64,000 nt of DNA from an uncultured Prevotellaceae bacterium (GCA_902780635.1 CACZGH010000002.1:62001-126000), one strand, 5' to 3'; positions 17,143-27,632 are shown, counted from the first letter of the stretch. The notes: generated from the sequence alone by a model not told the origin. Numbers and translations are program-made.

Positions 17143-19590
17143 CTATCCCATCACCACTGTCACTTCGTGGCTGCCGGGGGCGTAAGGGATCAGGTTGCCA
17201 TCGATGCTGCAGCCGTCGACCTGCATGGAGAGGATGCCCTTGCTCACCCCTTTAGGGTTGGTGATGCGGATGCGGTATTCTGCGTCGCGGAACTTACGCT
17301 TCACCGAGTATTCCTGTGCTGTAGAGGGAAGGCATGGGTCGATGAGGAGACCGTCGTAGGTGGGCTTGATGCCCAGGATATATTGGCTGACGGTGAGCCA
17401 CATCCAAGCTGCGGTGCCCGTGAGCCAGCTGTTCTTTCCCTCGCCGGGTTTGGCGGCATCCTTACCTGCCACCATCTGGCAGTTGACGTACGGCTCTACC
17501 TTGTGCAAAGTCTGATATTTCTCCTCCACATACGAGGGGAGAATCTTGGCATAGTGTGCCCAGGCATCGTCACCACGGCCTGCAAGGGTCTCACCGATGA
17601 TGACCCATGGGTTGTTATGGCAGAAGATACCGGCGTTCTCTTTGTATCCCTCTGGATAACTGCTGATTTCGCCATACTCATAGATGTACTTGGTGAAGGC
17701 AGGATTGTTGAGCACGATGCCATGTTCGCACTCTAAGTATTTCTTCACTGAGTCGAGCGAACGGTTGACCATGCCCTGCTCACGACCGATCCCAGCCATC
17801 GTGCACCATCCCTGGCTTTCGATGAAGATCTTGGCCTCTTCACATTCCTTGGAACCGATTTTGCGGCCAAAGAAGTCATAGGCACGGAGATACCACTCAC
17901 CGTCCCAGCCATCCTTCATCACTGCTGCTGACATGGCGTCGACGGCTTGGCGTGCGCGGTCTGCCTCCTCATGGTGGCCGATGCGCCGGCAGAGGTCAAT
18001 ATACTCGTTGCCGGTGACGACGAAGAGTCCGGCTATCATGAGGCTCTCGGCTTTTGACCCCTCTGACTTGTTTTCCGTGGTCTGGAATGACTCGTTGGGA
18101 TCCCAGGAGAAGCAGTTGAGGTTGAGGCAGTCGTTCCAGTCGGCGCGTCCTATGAGCGGCAACTGGTGTGGGCCGAGGTTGTTGATGACGTGATTGAATG
18201 ACACGCGCAGGTGCTCCAAAAGCGGCACCTCACTGCCTGGTTGGTTGTCGAAAGGCACGGGCTCGTCGAGGATGGTGAAGTCGCCAGTCTCCTTGATATA
18301 GGCCACGGTGCCGAAGATGAGCCAGCAGGGGTCATCGTTGAATCCACCTCCGATGTCGTTGTTGCCCCGTTTGGTGAGCGGTTGGTACTGGTGGTAACAT
18401 CCACCGTCGGGGAACTGTGTGGAAGCGATATCGATGATGCGCTGACGTGCGCGTTCTGGTATTTGGTGCACAAATCCCACAAGGTCTTGGTTGGAGTCGC
18501 GGAAGCCCATACCACGTCCGATGCCGCTCTCGAAGAAGGAGGCTGAGCGTGACATACAGAAGGTGATCATGCACTGATACTGGTTCCAGATATTGACCAT
18601 GCGATCGAGCTTGTCGTTGCCGGTGTCTACTACATAGATGTCGAGCAGACGGTCCCAGTAGTCTTTCAGTTCGTCGAAAGCGGCGTCCACTTTCTCTGTG
18701 GTGTCGAAGCGTGCGATGGTGGTCAGGGCTTTCTCTTTGTTGATTACCTTTGGTGCGATGAACTTCTGGTCCTGCTCATTCTCCACATAACCCAAAAGGA
18801 AGATGAAGTCACGGCTCTCACCGGGTTGCAGCTCTACCTCTATATAATGCGATGCGATGGGGCTCCAGCCATGGGCATGGCTGTTGCGTGGGCGCCCTTC
18901 TAACACGGCGTCAGGCTGGTCGAAACCGTTGTATAGCCCTACGAAAGTCTCGCGGTCGGTGTCGAAACCGTCGATGGGGGTGTTGACGCTGTAGTAAGCA
19001 TAGTGGTTGCGGCGCTCGCGGTATTCCGTCTTGTGATAGATGACTGAGCCTTCTATCTCCACCTCACCGGTGGAGAAATTGCGCTGGAAGTTCTCCATGT
19101 CGGTGGCAGCATTCCAGAGGCACCACTCCTCGAAAGAGAAGAGTTTCAGCTGCCGCACCTCTTGTGAGTCATTGCGCAGGGTGAGTTTCTGCACCTCACA
19201 CCACGTCTTCAGTGGCACAAAGAAAAGCACGCTGGCCTCGATACCGTTTTTGCGGCCAATGATGCGGGTGTAGTTCATGCCATGGCGGCACTCATAGAAG
19301 TCGAGTGGTGTCTTGCATGGTTTCCAACCCGGGTTCCACACGATGCCACCGTCGTTGATATAGAAATAGCGCCCTCCGTTGTCCATGGGCACGTTGTTGT
19401 AGCGGTAGCGGGTGATGCGGCGGAATTTGGCGTCCTTGTAGAAAGAGTATCCACCTGCGGTGTTGGAGATGAGTGAGAAGAAATCCTCGTTGCCGAGATA
19501 ATTGATCCAAGGCCATGGGGTCTTGGGGTCGGTGATGACGTATTCCCTTGCTGCGTCATCAAAATGGCCGTATTTTTTGTTTGTTGTCAT
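17143..19590 (-). CDS. Cellobiose phosphorylase (GH94)
   Basis: An 815-residue cytoplasmic enzyme that splits cellobiose with phosphate into glucose 1-phosphate and glucose. It is recognisable from end to end: [20 protein letters not shown] near the N-terminus, the [19 protein letters not shown] block, [21 protein letters not shown], and the catalytic region [10 protein letters not shown], where D487 is the expected general acid. No signal peptide, as fits an intracellular phosphorylase. The start is the ATG at 19590; the frame is open upstream but the added sequence is not conserved-looking. It pairs logically with the GH9 at 57700-60219. It is transcribed away from glnA, with both promoters in the 211-base gap. 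Confidence 0.93.
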   Translation of the reverse strand: MTTNKKYGHFDDAAREYVITDPKTPWPWINYLGNEDFFSLISNTAGGYSFYKDAKFRRITRYRYNNVPMDNGGRYFYINDGGIVWNPGWKPCKTPLDFYECRHGMNYTRIIGRKNGIEASVLFFVPLKTWCEVQKLTLRNDSQEVRQLKLFSFEEWCLWNAATDMENFQRNFSTGEVEIEGSVIYHKTEYRERRNHYAYYSVNTPIDGFDTDRETFVGLYNGFDQPDAVLEGRPRNSHAHGWSPIASHYIEVELQPGESRDFIFLLGYVENEQDQKFIAPKVINKEKALTTIARFDTTEKVDAAFDELKDYWDRLLDIYVVDTGNDKLDRMVNIWNQYQCMITFCMSRSASFFESGIGRGMGFRDSNQDLVGFVHQIPERARQRIIDIASTQFPDGGCYHQYQPLTKRGNNDIGGGFNDDPCWLIFGTVAYIKETGDFTILDEPVPFDNQPGSEVPLLEHLRVSFNHVINNLGPHQLPLIGRADWNDCLNLNCFSWDPNESFQTTENKSEGSKAESLMIAGLFVVTGNEYIDLCRRIGHHEEADRARQAVDAMSAAVMKDGWDGEWYLRAYDFFGRKIGSKECEEAKIFIESQGWCTMAGIGREQGMVNRSLDSVKKYLECEHGIVLNNPAFTKYIYEYGEISSYPEGYKENAGIFCHNNPWVIIGETLAGRGDDAWAHYAKILPSYVEEKYQTLHKVEPYVNCQMVAGKDAAKPGEGKNSWLTGTAAWMWLTVSQYILGIKPTYDGLLIDPCLPSTAQEYSVKRKFRDAEYRIRITNPKGVSKGILSMQVDGCSIDGNLIPYAPGSHEVTVVMG

Positions 19591-19735
19591 GGTGATATGT
19601 GTATAATTGGTTTTTATTCTAAATGGATATGATAGGATGCTTTTTCTGGATGAAGAGATTATATGGTGCAAATGTACGAAAAAACTCTCGCAATCGGCGA
19701 GTAAGATTTGAAAAAACAAAAAAAAGGACGATTCT

Positions 19736-19767
19736 TTTGGCATATCCATTATTATTTTATATTTTTG
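19736..19767 (+). promoter_or_regulatory. Promoter of glnA
   Basis: TTTG at 19736-19739, a 20-base spacer, then TATTTTTG at 19760-19767. Both elements and the spacing fit the Bacteroidota consensus. Predicted start about 19774, giving a leader near 28 bases. Confidence 0.7.
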
Positions 19768-19801
19768 TAGAAAATATACAAAAACTTAAATTGCGAATAC
19801 T

Positions 19802-21307
19802 ATGAACGAGAAAAGCTTTGCGATGAATGCCAACCCTGTGGTGGCATTCTTGCAGAAACCATGTGCAGCGTTTACTAAGTCTGATATCGTCCGCTATATC
19901 GAGGAAAACGGCGTGAAGATGGTCAATTTCATGTATCCTGGCGGTGATGGCAAGTTGAAGACCCTCAATTTTGTGATCAATGACCGACCGTATTTAGAGA
20001 CGATTCTGACCTGTGGCGAGCGAGTGGACGGAAGCAGTCTGTTCACTTTCGTGCAAGCAGGCAGCAGCGACCTCTATGTGATACCGCGTTTTAGTACCGC
20101 GTTTCTCGATCCCTTTGCCGAGATACCGACCCTCTGTATGCTTTGCTCTTTCTTTGATAAGGACGGTCAACTCTTGGAGAGTGCGCCGGAGTATACACTG
20201 GCCAAGGCATGTCGCCGTTTCAAGGATGTGACGGGCATGGAGTTTCATGCCATGGGCGAGTTGGAATACTATGTGATTTTTGAGGATGACGGCTGTTTCC
20301 CCGCCATCGACCAGCACGGCTACCATGAGTCGGCTCCGTATGCCAAGGCCAATGAGTTCAGGGCACGATGCATGCTGTATATCGCCCAGACAGGAGGTCA
20401 GATCAAGTACGGTCACTCCGAGGTGGGCAACTTCGTGCTCGATGGGCTGGTGTATGAGCAGAATGAGATAGAGTTTCTGCCGGTCTGTGCGGAAGATGCC
20501 GCCGACCAGTTGATGCTGGCCAAGTGGGTGATCCGTAATTTGGCCTACGAGATGGGGTTGAATGTCACCTTCGCACCAAAGATCACGACGGGCAAAGCTG
20601 GCTCAGGACTTCATATCCACATGCGCATCATGAAAGATGGCAAGAATATGATGCTGCACGAAGGCCATCTGAGCGATGAGGCTCGCCGTATGATAGCCGG
20701 CATGATGGAACTGGCACCGAGTATCACTGCTTTTGGCAACAAGAATCCCATGTCCTATTTCCGTTTGGTGCCCCATCAGGAGGCTCCCACCAATGTGTGC
20801 TGGGGCGACCGTAACCGCTCCGTATTGGTGCGTGTGCCATTAGGTTGGACCACTAATGTGGACATGTGCAGGGTAGCCAATCCTCAGGAGCAGCCTATCC
20901 ACAACGACACAACGATGAAACAAACGGTAGAGATGCGCTCACCCGACGGTTCTGCCGACCTCTATCAACTGATGGCTGGACTGTGTGTGGCGTGCCGTCA
21001 TGGTTTTGAGATGGAGAATGCCCTGAATGTGGCAGAGCGTACTTATGTCAATGTGAATATCCACGACCGTGAGAATGCGGAACGGTTGGCACAGTTGGAG
21101 CAGTTGCCCGACAGTTGCGCTGCCTCGGCCGACTGTCTGGAGCGCCAACGTGCGTGGTATGAGCAAGATGGCGTGTTCAGTGCAGCCATGATAGACAGCA
21201 TCATAGCCCAGTTGCGCTCCTATGGCGACCGAACACTCCGTGCCGACGTTTCTGGCTCACGGGAGGAGTTGCAAAAGTTGGTCAACCAGTATTTCCACTG
21301 TGGGTGA
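19802..21307 (+). CDS. glnA: Glutamine synthetase (type I-like)
   Basis: A 501-residue enzyme joining ammonia to glutamate with ATP. Motifs: VNFMYPGGDGKLK in the beta-grasp domain (about 40-52), GELEYYVIFED (about 150-160, metal-binding glutamate), KAGSGLHIHM (about 263-272, metal His), and NRSVLVRVPLGW (about 340-352). Length is intermediate between classic GSI (about 470) and GSIII (about 730), so it belongs to the GSI-like group. No adenylylation site was checked. It stands alone with its own promoter, divergent from the cellobiose phosphorylase. With NrfHA in the window the cell can both make and assimilate ammonium, though no shared control is visible. Confidence 0.9.
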   Translation: MNEKSFAMNANPVVAFLQKPCAAFTKSDIVRYIEENGVKMVNFMYPGGDGKLKTLNFVINDRPYLETILTCGERVDGSSLFTFVQAGSSDLYVIPRFSTAFLDPFAEIPTLCMLCSFFDKDGQLLESAPEYTLAKACRRFKDVTGMEFHAMGELEYYVIFEDDGCFPAIDQHGYHESAPYAKANEFRARCMLYIAQTGGQIKYGHSEVGNFVLDGLVYEQNEIEFLPVCAEDAADQLMLAKWVIRNLAYEMGLNVTFAPKITTGKAGSGLHIHMRIMKDGKNMMLHEGHLSDEARRMIAGMMELAPSITAFGNKNPMSYFRLVPHQEAPTNVCWGDRNRSVLVRVPLGWTTNVDMCRVANPQEQPIHNDTTMKQTVEMRSPDGSADLYQLMAGLCVACRHGFEMENALNVAERTYVNVNIHDRENAERLAQLEQLPDSCAASADCLERQRAWYEQDGVFSAAMIDSIIAQLRSYGDRTLRADVSGSREELQKLVNQYFHCG

Positions 21308-21503
21308 TGTCTGTTGAGGTCTTTTGATCCGCTTATCGCATTGAAATGTTGATAATCAATGCTGTCAGAGTGCAAATCCGACTGAGCGAAAAAATAAGAA
21401 CGAATAATGGCCGAGTAAGGACAGAGGGGGCATGATAGTTCCTAAACTTTGTTAAATAACAGTCTGTCAGCGGTCATTATTCGTTTTATTCTTTTTTATA
21501 CCT

Positions 21504-21511
21504 TAATTTTG
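21504..21511 (+). promoter_or_regulatory. -7 box TAATTTTG for the large barrel gene
   Basis: TAATTTTG just ahead of the open frame. The predicted transcript start (about 21518) is past the ATG at 21516, so translation most likely begins at 21543. Confidence 0.5.
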
Positions 21512-21542
21512 CTACATGTTTGCACTCTATCAAGACTTACTG

Positions 21543-24500
21543 ATGACTCATCGGCGACATGTTTTTATATGCTTTCTCCTCATGATGTTCACACTCACCG
21601 CTTCGGCTCAGAAAGACGTGATTTCTGGACGGGTTGTAGACAAAGTGAACGGTAGCGTGATGGAGAACGCCACTCTGCAATTGTATCAGATCCGTACTAA
21701 AGGCAACCAAAGCAAAGACACCTCGTATGTCGCGGGCACGCTCTCCGACAAGCAAGGACGTTTCTCCTTTCATGTCACAGCCACAGGCACTTATATGCTC
21801 AAAGCCACCTATTTAGGCTATCAGGAGATGAGAAGGGAAGTGATGAAACTCGGAGGCTCCTCCGTCTCCCTCGGCAACCTCGTGATGGAGACCTCCGCTA
21901 TGCAATTGGAGGAGGCCATTGTGACGGCCAACATCCCCAAGATGGTGATCAAGGACGACACCGTGGTCTACAATGCTGATGCCTTCCGTGTGCCAGAGGG
22001 GTCGGTGATAGAATCGCTGGTGGAGGCTCTGCCTGGTGCAAAGATAGACGACAATGGCGGTATCACCATCAATGGCAAGACGGTGAAGAAATTCAAGATG
22101 GACGGTCGTGACTTCATGACCGGCAACAACGAGGCCGTGATGAAAAACCTGCCGTCCTACGTCATCGATAAGGTGAAGGCCTACGACGAGAAGAGTGACC
22201 TCTCACGTCTGACAGGTCTCGACGATGGCAATGATGACTTCGTGCTGGAGTTTGTCACCAAGAAGAGCGCACGCAACGGCTTGCAGATGAACCCCGACGT
22301 GGGCATCGGTACCGACCACCGCTATGGCATCCGTCTCACGGCGATGAAACCCTTCGGTCCTATGCGTTACACCTTTATGGGCAATGCTAACAATGTGAAC
22401 GACCGCAACTTCTCCGGTCGTGGCGGCCGTGGGCGTGGCAATGGCTCGGGGCAACGGCAGTCGAAAACTGCCGCACTGGACATCAGTTATGAGAATGGGA
22501 AAGACTTGAAACTCAGTGGCCGTGTCACCTGGAATCATCAAGATGCAGACAACTGGAGCAGGGTAGGGTCGGAAAGTTTTGTCAAGGTGCAAGGAGGCGC
22601 CTTCTCCAACAGTCTGAGCCAGAACTATTCTTGCTCCAACAGCTGGACAGGCAACATGAATCTGCAATGGACCATCGACTCGATGACTACCCTCTCGTTC
22701 CGTCCCAACCTCAGTTTTTCGACCAACGACGGCCGGGGTTTTTCCAACTCGGCCTCTTTCAATGTCAATCCCTTCGACTATGTCTACGACCCGCTCAATG
22801 ACGAAGGGCTGGACTCGCTTGATGTCTTAGGGCATGTGGTCAACAGCCGCGCCAACAAGTCGATGAGCTATGGTCGTAACACCAATGCCAGTTCGCAATT
22901 GCAATTGTATCGCAGGTTTGGACGCAATGGGCGCAACCTCGCCCTCAGTTCCAATATCAACTACCGCGACGGGCGCAATCGCAACGCCAACCTTTCGGCA
23001 GTACACCTCTATCAGATGAGGGATGTGATGGGCAATGACTCCGTCTACCAGACCAATCGCTACACGACGTCGCCCTCCGACAACTTCAGCTACTCACTGG
23101 GTGCCACCTACACAGAACCTCTCTATATCTTCAAACCAAAACCTTCCGCCGAGGACTCGCTGCTGGCGCAGACACCACGGGCAATGCGCGGCCCACAGAT
23201 GAGAACATTCGGCGCACAGGGCATCTTCCTGCAGCTCAACTACCGTTATAACTATAGCCATCAGAAAAACGACCCTTCCACTTATGACTTCCCCGACTAT
23301 TCGGAAGATGAACTGGACGTGATGCTGCGGCAGTATCGCGACTGGGCGCGGCTCTTCGGCTTCCTGGACAATCCCTATGAAAGTTATCTCTCCGACGACC
23401 TGAGCCGATACTCCGAGCGCACGGAGCATAGCCACAACACCGATGTGCAGTTGCGGTATGTACGCGACAAAGTGAATATGAATGTGGGCGTGAATATACA
23501 GCCGGAGCGGTCGCACTATATTCAGCAATATCTTGGCATCCCTATCGATACTGTCAGGACGGTGGCCAACGTCTCGCCGACCCTTAATTTGCGCTACCGG
23601 TTCAATCAGCAGACCAATCTGCAGGTCACTTACCGAGGATCTTCGACACAACCCTCTATTACCCAGTTGCTCGACATCTATGATGACACCAACCCATTGT
23701 CCATCACGATGGGTAACCCAGGACTGAAACCCTCGTTCAATTCCAACCTCAACCTCAACTATCAGATGCAGCGGAGGCCAACTTATGTGGAAGACAGTCT
23801 GGGATTTACGGTGCCCAAGGCACAAAGACACTGGAGTTTCAATATGAACGCCAGTGTGCAGCGCACCCGCAATGCCATCGGCAATGTGGTGACTTACAAT
23901 GAGACGACGGGTGGACGCATCACAAGACCGGAGAATATCAATGGTAACTGGAGCACCAATGGTGGCATCACTTTCAATGTGGCCCTCGACACCTTGAACC
24001 GCTGGGATGTGAGCGGCTCTGTCCGTGGCAATTATAACCATCATATCGGCTATGTGAACCTCAACCGCACCGCTACGCCCGACCGCAACGTGACCCACAC
24101 CTATAATATCAGTCCTCAGACCTCGCTCAGTTTCCGCAACAAGTGGCTCAGTTTCTCTCTCAATGGCAATGTGACATATGCTCACACCGAGAACGAACTG
24201 CAGGCTTCCAACAACCTCACCACGTGGAATTTCTCGTATGGTGGCAACACTAGAATCACCTTCCCCTGGGGCTCTAATCTGTCCACAGACATCCACATGT
24301 TTAGCAAGCGCGGTTATAGCGACCAGAGTCTCAATACCAACGAACTCATCTGGAACGCACAAATCTCGCACAGTTTCCTGCGTGGCAAAAAACTCACCGT
24401 CATGCTCCAGTGGTATGACATCCTCAACGAGCAGTCCAACTTCACACGCACCGTCAATGCCAATGGTTGGACCGACCGCACGGTCAACGCCATCACCTCG

Positions 24501-24674
24501 TATGCCATGCTTCATGTGAGCTATCGGCTCAACCTCTTCGGGCAGGGCAACGGTGGCGGACGTGGGGAAGGACGTGGCTTCGACGGACCGCGCGGTGGCC
24601 GTGGCGAATGGGGTGGAGGCCGCTGGGGTGGCGGAGGCGGCGGCAGACCAGAGGGTCGGCGAGGTGGCTTTTAA
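21543..24674 (+). CDS. Outer-membrane beta-barrel protein with carboxypeptidase-regulatory-like domain
   Basis: About 1043 residues. Signal peptide (to about TASAQ), then a CarboxypepD_reg-like beta-sandwich (DVISGRVVDKVNGS..., about 24-105), a plug-like region (about 115-235, with KTVKKFKMDGRDFMTGN), and a long C-terminal part rich in alternating aromatic/polar strands, as in the TonB-dependent-receptor-like OMP_b-brl_3 group. It lacks a partner SusD, so it is not a normal SusCD pair; role in import, adhesion or surface assembly is unknown. The last 40 residues are almost only Gly, Arg and Trp (for example GEWGGGRWGGGGGGRPEG) but still end in Phe, as barrel proteins do. It converges with the acyl-CoA synthetase gene 21 bases away. 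Confidence 0.8.
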   Translation: MTHRRHVFICFLLMMFTLTASAQKDVISGRVVDKVNGSVMENATLQLYQIRTKGNQSKDTSYVAGTLSDKQGRFSFHVTATGTYMLKATYLGYQEMRREVMKLGGSSVSLGNLVMETSAMQLEEAIVTANIPKMVIKDDTVVYNADAFRVPEGSVIESLVEALPGAKIDDNGGITINGKTVKKFKMDGRDFMTGNNEAVMKNLPSYVIDKVKAYDEKSDLSRLTGLDDGNDDFVLEFVTKKSARNGLQMNPDVGIGTDHRYGIRLTAMKPFGPMRYTFMGNANNVNDRNFSGRGGRGRGNGSGQRQSKTAALDISYENGKDLKLSGRVTWNHQDADNWSRVGSESFVKVQGGAFSNSLSQNYSCSNSWTGNMNLQWTIDSMTTLSFRPNLSFSTNDGRGFSNSASFNVNPFDYVYDPLNDEGLDSLDVLGHVVNSRANKSMSYGRNTNASSQLQLYRRFGRNGRNLALSSNINYRDGRNRNANLSAVHLYQMRDVMGNDSVYQTNRYTTSPSDNFSYSLGATYTEPLYIFKPKPSAEDSLLAQTPRAMRGPQMRTFGAQGIFLQLNYRYNYSHQKNDPSTYDFPDYSEDELDVMLRQYRDWARLFGFLDNPYESYLSDDLSRYSERTEHSHNTDVQLRYVRDKVNMNVGVNIQPERSHYIQQYLGIPIDTVRTVANVSPTLNLRYRFNQQTNLQVTYRGSSTQPSITQLLDIYDDTNPLSITMGNPGLKPSFNSNLNLNYQMQRRPTYVEDSLGFTVPKAQRHWSFNMNASVQRTRNAIGNVVTYNETTGGRITRPENINGNWSTNGGITFNVALDTLNRWDVSGSVRGNYNHHIGYVNLNRTATPDRNVTHTYNISPQTSLSFRNKWLSFSLNGNVTYAHTENELQASNNLTTWNFSYGGNTRITFPWGSNLSTDIHMFSKRGYSDQSLNTNELIWNAQISHSFLRGKKLTVMLQWYDILNEQSNFTRTVNANGWTDRTVNAITSYAMLHVSYRLNLFGQGNGGGRGEGRGFDGPRGGRGEWGGGRWGGGGGGRPEGRRGGF

Positions 24675-24695
24675 TGCTTGCGAAAGTTGAAACAG

Positions 24696-26756
24696 TTATT
24701 TTTCGATATAGATTCTTGCGTCGACGGCAGTGACGCTGTTCTCGTCGGCTAAGAGAGGGTTGATGTCCATCTCCTTGATTTCGGTGGCGAAACGGAGCAG
24801 GGTGGAGAGACGTACGATGATTTCAGCGTATTTCTGCTCGTTGATGCCGGCTTGTCCACGTGTGCCCTTGATGATTTTGTATCCCCTTAAAGACTTGATC
24901 ATGGAGTAAGCCTCGCCGTATGACAATGGCGCGAGGCCACTTGACACGTCTTTGAGCACCTCGACGAAGATACCACCGAGACCACAGAGCACAATGTGTC
25001 CGAAACGACTCTCATATTTGGCTCCGATAAACAACTCTGTTCCTTTGATCATCTTCTGCACCATCACGGCTGTGGCGTCCTTGATGGCCATCATACGGTC
25101 AAACTCCAGACGCAGATGCTCGGCACCGCGTATACCCAGTGTGACACCCCCCACATCGCTCTTGTGGATGGGACCCACCACTTTGGCCACGACGGGGTAG
25201 CCCACCTTCTCGGCGAAGGCCACCAAGTCCTCCTTCTTGTCGCTTACCATCTCTGGCACCATGGGTATGCCGGCACATTCGAGCAACTGGTGTACTAGGT
25301 CAGGTGAGATATAACCACTCTCTTTGATGCCGGAGATGATGTCGCGGATGCGGGGCACATCGACACCAAACAGTTCTATCTCTGGTGGGGCCGGTGCTGG
25401 TGTGCGCATCACTTGCGAGAGGGCGGTGGCCAGTGTCACCTCATCGCTGAAGTTGACATGTCCTTTTTTCAAGAATTCTTCCACTTCAGGCCCTGCCGTG
25501 TGGAGACTGGGCAAGATGGGGAAGACTGGCTTTTTGCATTCCAGAATCTTTTTGTGCAGCACGTCGTATGTCTCGTAAAGTTGTACAAGGCCCGGTGTGC
25601 CGAAGATGACCATGATAGCGTCGATTTGGTCGAATTTGTTCTCACAATAGTCGATGGCGGTACCCAACTGCTCTGGCGTTCCAGTGGCCAGAATGTCGAT
25701 AGGATTGGCGACAGAGGCTCCGGGGAAGAGTTTCGACTTCAGTTCGTCTGCCACTTCGCCTTGGATGGGAGGCACTATCAGCCCGCCTTTCGACAGTGCG
25801 TCGGTGAGCATCACACCAGGACCACCGGCATGGGTGACGATAGCGATGTTCTTGCCTTTGATTTCAGGCAGCGTGAAGATACATCCCACAGTGGTGAGTT
25901 CCTCACGGGAGAAGCAACGCACGATGCCGGCCTTACGGAAGAGAGCCTCAACGGCGGAGTCGCTGCTGGCAATGGCCCCCGTGTGTGAGGAGGCCGCCCG
26001 GCTGCCACTTTCTGAACTACCTGCTTTGATGGCTGCGATGCGGCATCCTTTTCGGATGAGAGAGGCAGCGTGGAAGAGCAGTTTGTCGGGGTTGGACACA
26101 TTCTCGATGTAAAGCAATTTCACCTTGGAGTCACGTTGTGGGTCAAATCGCTCATCCATATACTGAAGCACATCCTCAATGCCGATTTGCTTGCCATTGC
26201 CGATGCTCCACACGGAGTTGAACTGCAAGCCTTTGATGACAGCCGACTCAAGGATGAACACGGCTGTGGCTCCTGAACCGGAGATGAAGTCGACACCAGC
26301 AGGATTGAGGTTGGGGATGGGTTTGGTGAACACGCTGTGGTGCCAGGAGTTGAGCATGCCGATGCAGTTGGGACCAATCAGCGCAGCACCGTATTTCTCG
26401 CAAGAGTCGAGGATGCGCTGCTCGAGTGCCGCTCCTGCAGGGGTCTCCTCACCAAATCCAGCAGAGATGATGATAAAAGCCTTGACGTTTTTCTCTGCCG
26501 CGAGATATTCTACGGAGTCGGGGCAGAAACGGGCGGGTATGACGAGGATGGCCAGGTCAGTGGGTGGCAGTTCCTTGGCATCGTGGAACACTTTGATGCC
26601 CTGTATTTCGTCTTCTTTAGGGTTGACGATGCGCAGTGTGCCTTGGTAGCCACCGCTGATGAGGTTGCGCACTACGGCTCCTCCAGGCTTGTGGATATTG
26701 TTGGAGCCTCCTATCACTACAATGCTTTCGGGTTGAAGAAGTTGTCTGTTGATCAT
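24696..26756 (-). CDS. Acetate/acyl-CoA synthetase (ADP-forming), fused alpha-beta
   Basis: A 686-residue enzyme converting acetyl-CoA or another acyl-CoA plus ADP and phosphate to the acid, CoA and ATP, giving energy in fermentation. Domains: CoA-binding Rossmann domain (about 5-130, IVVIGGSNN), succinyl-CoA-ligase-like domains (about 150-450) with the phosphorylated H258 in SSHTGAIASSD, and a C-terminal ATP-grasp domain (about 470-686) ending with EMDINPLLA. The single chain corresponds to joined alpha and beta subunits. Start ATG at 26756; an upstream in-frame ATG adds twelve residues that spoil the normal N-terminus. Acyl specificity cannot be read. Confidence 0.9.
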   Translation of the reverse strand: MINRQLLQPESIVVIGGSNNIHKPGGAVVRNLISGGYQGTLRIVNPKEDEIQGIKVFHDAKELPPTDLAILVIPARFCPDSVEYLAAEKNVKAFIIISAGFGEETPAGAALEQRILDSCEKYGAALIGPNCIGMLNSWHHSVFTKPIPNLNPAGVDFISGSGATAVFILESAVIKGLQFNSVWSIGNGKQIGIEDVLQYMDERFDPQRDSKVKLLYIENVSNPDKLLFHAASLIRKGCRIAAIKAGSSESGSRAASSHTGAIASSDSAVEALFRKAGIVRCFSREELTTVGCIFTLPEIKGKNIAIVTHAGGPGVMLTDALSKGGLIVPPIQGEVADELKSKLFPGASVANPIDILATGTPEQLGTAIDYCENKFDQIDAIMVIFGTPGLVQLYETYDVLHKKILECKKPVFPILPSLHTAGPEVEEFLKKGHVNFSDEVTLATALSQVMRTPAPAPPEIELFGVDVPRIRDIISGIKESGYISPDLVHQLLECAGIPMVPEMVSDKKEDLVAFAEKVGYPVVAKVVGPIHKSDVGGVTLGIRGAEHLRLEFDRMMAIKDATAVMVQKMIKGTELFIGAKYESRFGHIVLCGLGGIFVEVLKDVSSGLAPLSYGEAYSMIKSLRGYKIIKGTRGQAGINEQKYAEIIVRLSTLLRFATEIKEMDINPLLADENSVTAVDARIYIEK

Positions 26757-27044
26757 AGTATCCGATTTTTTTGCAAAGATAATGAAAACCAAAAGCCGAA
26801 CAAAATAAATTTAAATTTATTTTTTCTGCTGAAGTGCATCTTATTCAAGCATTCGCTCAACTTGCAGGCTATTTGCTTTTAACTGTTCGCTCTTAGTGGT
26901 ATTTGCTCTGCTGATGTTCGTCTTTACAACGGATAGCAGGCCTAGTCATATCTCGAAAAGCGAATGGCAAACAGCCAACATCCTATCAACTTGAGTTCGC
27001 GAAAGTTGAGTTATCTTCTCCAAAGAAATGAAAACCGAATACAG
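26757..27044. repeat. Intergenic stretch with a dispersed short repeat
   Basis: No gene is seen in this gap. CGAAAAGCGAATGGCAAACAG at 26954-26974 closely matches CGAAAAGCGAAAGGCGAACA at 386-405, and GCTTTTAACTGTTCGCT (26876-26892) looks like a reversed relative. TCAACTT (26986-26992) pairs with AAGTTGA (27003-27009). The start contains A/T-rich sequence upstream of the acyl-CoA synthetase gene where its promoter should lie. Confidence 0.5.
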
Positions 27045-27078
27045 AAAAAAACTCCCGGAAAGCAAGGCTTCCGGGAGT
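27045..27078 (-). terminator. Rho-independent terminator of the small barrel gene
   Basis: ACTCCCGGAA (27051-27060) pairs exactly with TTCCGGGAGT (27069-27078), and six A on the plus strand (27045-27050) give a U run on the minus-strand transcript. It ends the gene at 27111-27632. Confidence 0.85.
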
Positions 27079-27110
27079 GCTATTCTTGTCTTTATATTGG
27101 CAGAGGGTGA

Positions 27111-27632
27111 TTAGAAGTTGTAATACAGTCCGAAGACGATGTTGTTGCCGTCGAGGCTCAGACCCCAGCTGTCAATTTTGTTGTCAGTATTGTTGTCTTT
27201 CTCATGGTTGTAGCCGACGAAACCGATGTGGGTCACAAAGCTTACTCTGTTGTTGAGCTTGATAGCGAGTCCTGGTTTGATGCCAAAAGAGAGCTCGTCG
27301 GTATCATTGCCAGCATTGTACACATGTCCGTAGCCGATGCAGCCATCCAAGAAAGCGCTTACCAGCTTACCATTGAGGAAGGTGTAACGCACGTAGGGGT
27401 TGATCGTCCACTCTTTGGCATGGCCTTTGTCGGCACCCTGCCATCCGAAAGCGACACCTGCTGCCCAGTCATCATTGAAGACATAACCCATCTCAGGCAC
27501 GAACTTAAATGTAGTGACATCATTGTCACCATTGTCAGTATTAACCACACCTACACCACCGCCAATGAAGGCCTGTGCGTTGATGGTCATAGCCATTACT
27601 GTTGCTGCTAATGTCATGAAAATCTTTTTCAT
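27111..27632 (-). CDS. Small outer-membrane beta-barrel protein
   Basis: A 173-residue protein with a clear signal peptide (MKKIFMTLAATVMAMTINAQ). The mature part alternates hydrophobic and polar residues in about eight strands (GGGVGVV, FKFVPEMGYVF, WAAGVAFGWQG, INPYVRYTF, SAFLDGCIGYGHVY, LSFGIKPGLAIKL, VSFVTHIGFVGYN, NIVFGLYYNF) and ends in Phe, as expected for an OmpW/OprF-like eight-stranded barrel inserted by BAM. Substrate or role unknown. Own promoter and terminator, so monocistronic. Confidence 0.8.
   Translation of the reverse strand: MKKIFMTLAATVMAMTINAQAFIGGGVGVVNTDNGDNDVTTFKFVPEMGYVFNDDWAAGVAFGWQGADKGHAKEWTINPYVRYTFLNGKLVSAFLDGCIGYGHVYNAGNDTDELSFGIKPGLAIKLNNRVSFVTHIGFVGYNHEKDNNTDNKIDSWGLSLDGNNIVFGLYYNF

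Noticed and set aside
17143..19590. GH65 phosphorylase or GH36 alternative for the 815-residue enzyme
   Set aside because: End-to-end similarity to cellobiose phosphorylase motifs, including [10 protein letters not shown], fits GH94.
21308..21515. tRNA or riboswitch in the gap after glnA
   Set aside because: No cloverleaf, T-loop consensus or known aptamer core could be found by eye.
23094..24515. 473-codon minus-strand frame opposite the large barrel gene
   Set aside because: Composition is that of an antisense shadow; no motif; the plus-strand barrel protein is clear.
21543..24674. SusC of a SusCD polysaccharide-utilisation locus
   Set aside because: No SusD gene is adjacent and the barrel belongs to the OMP_b-brl_3-like group rather than a typical SusC.
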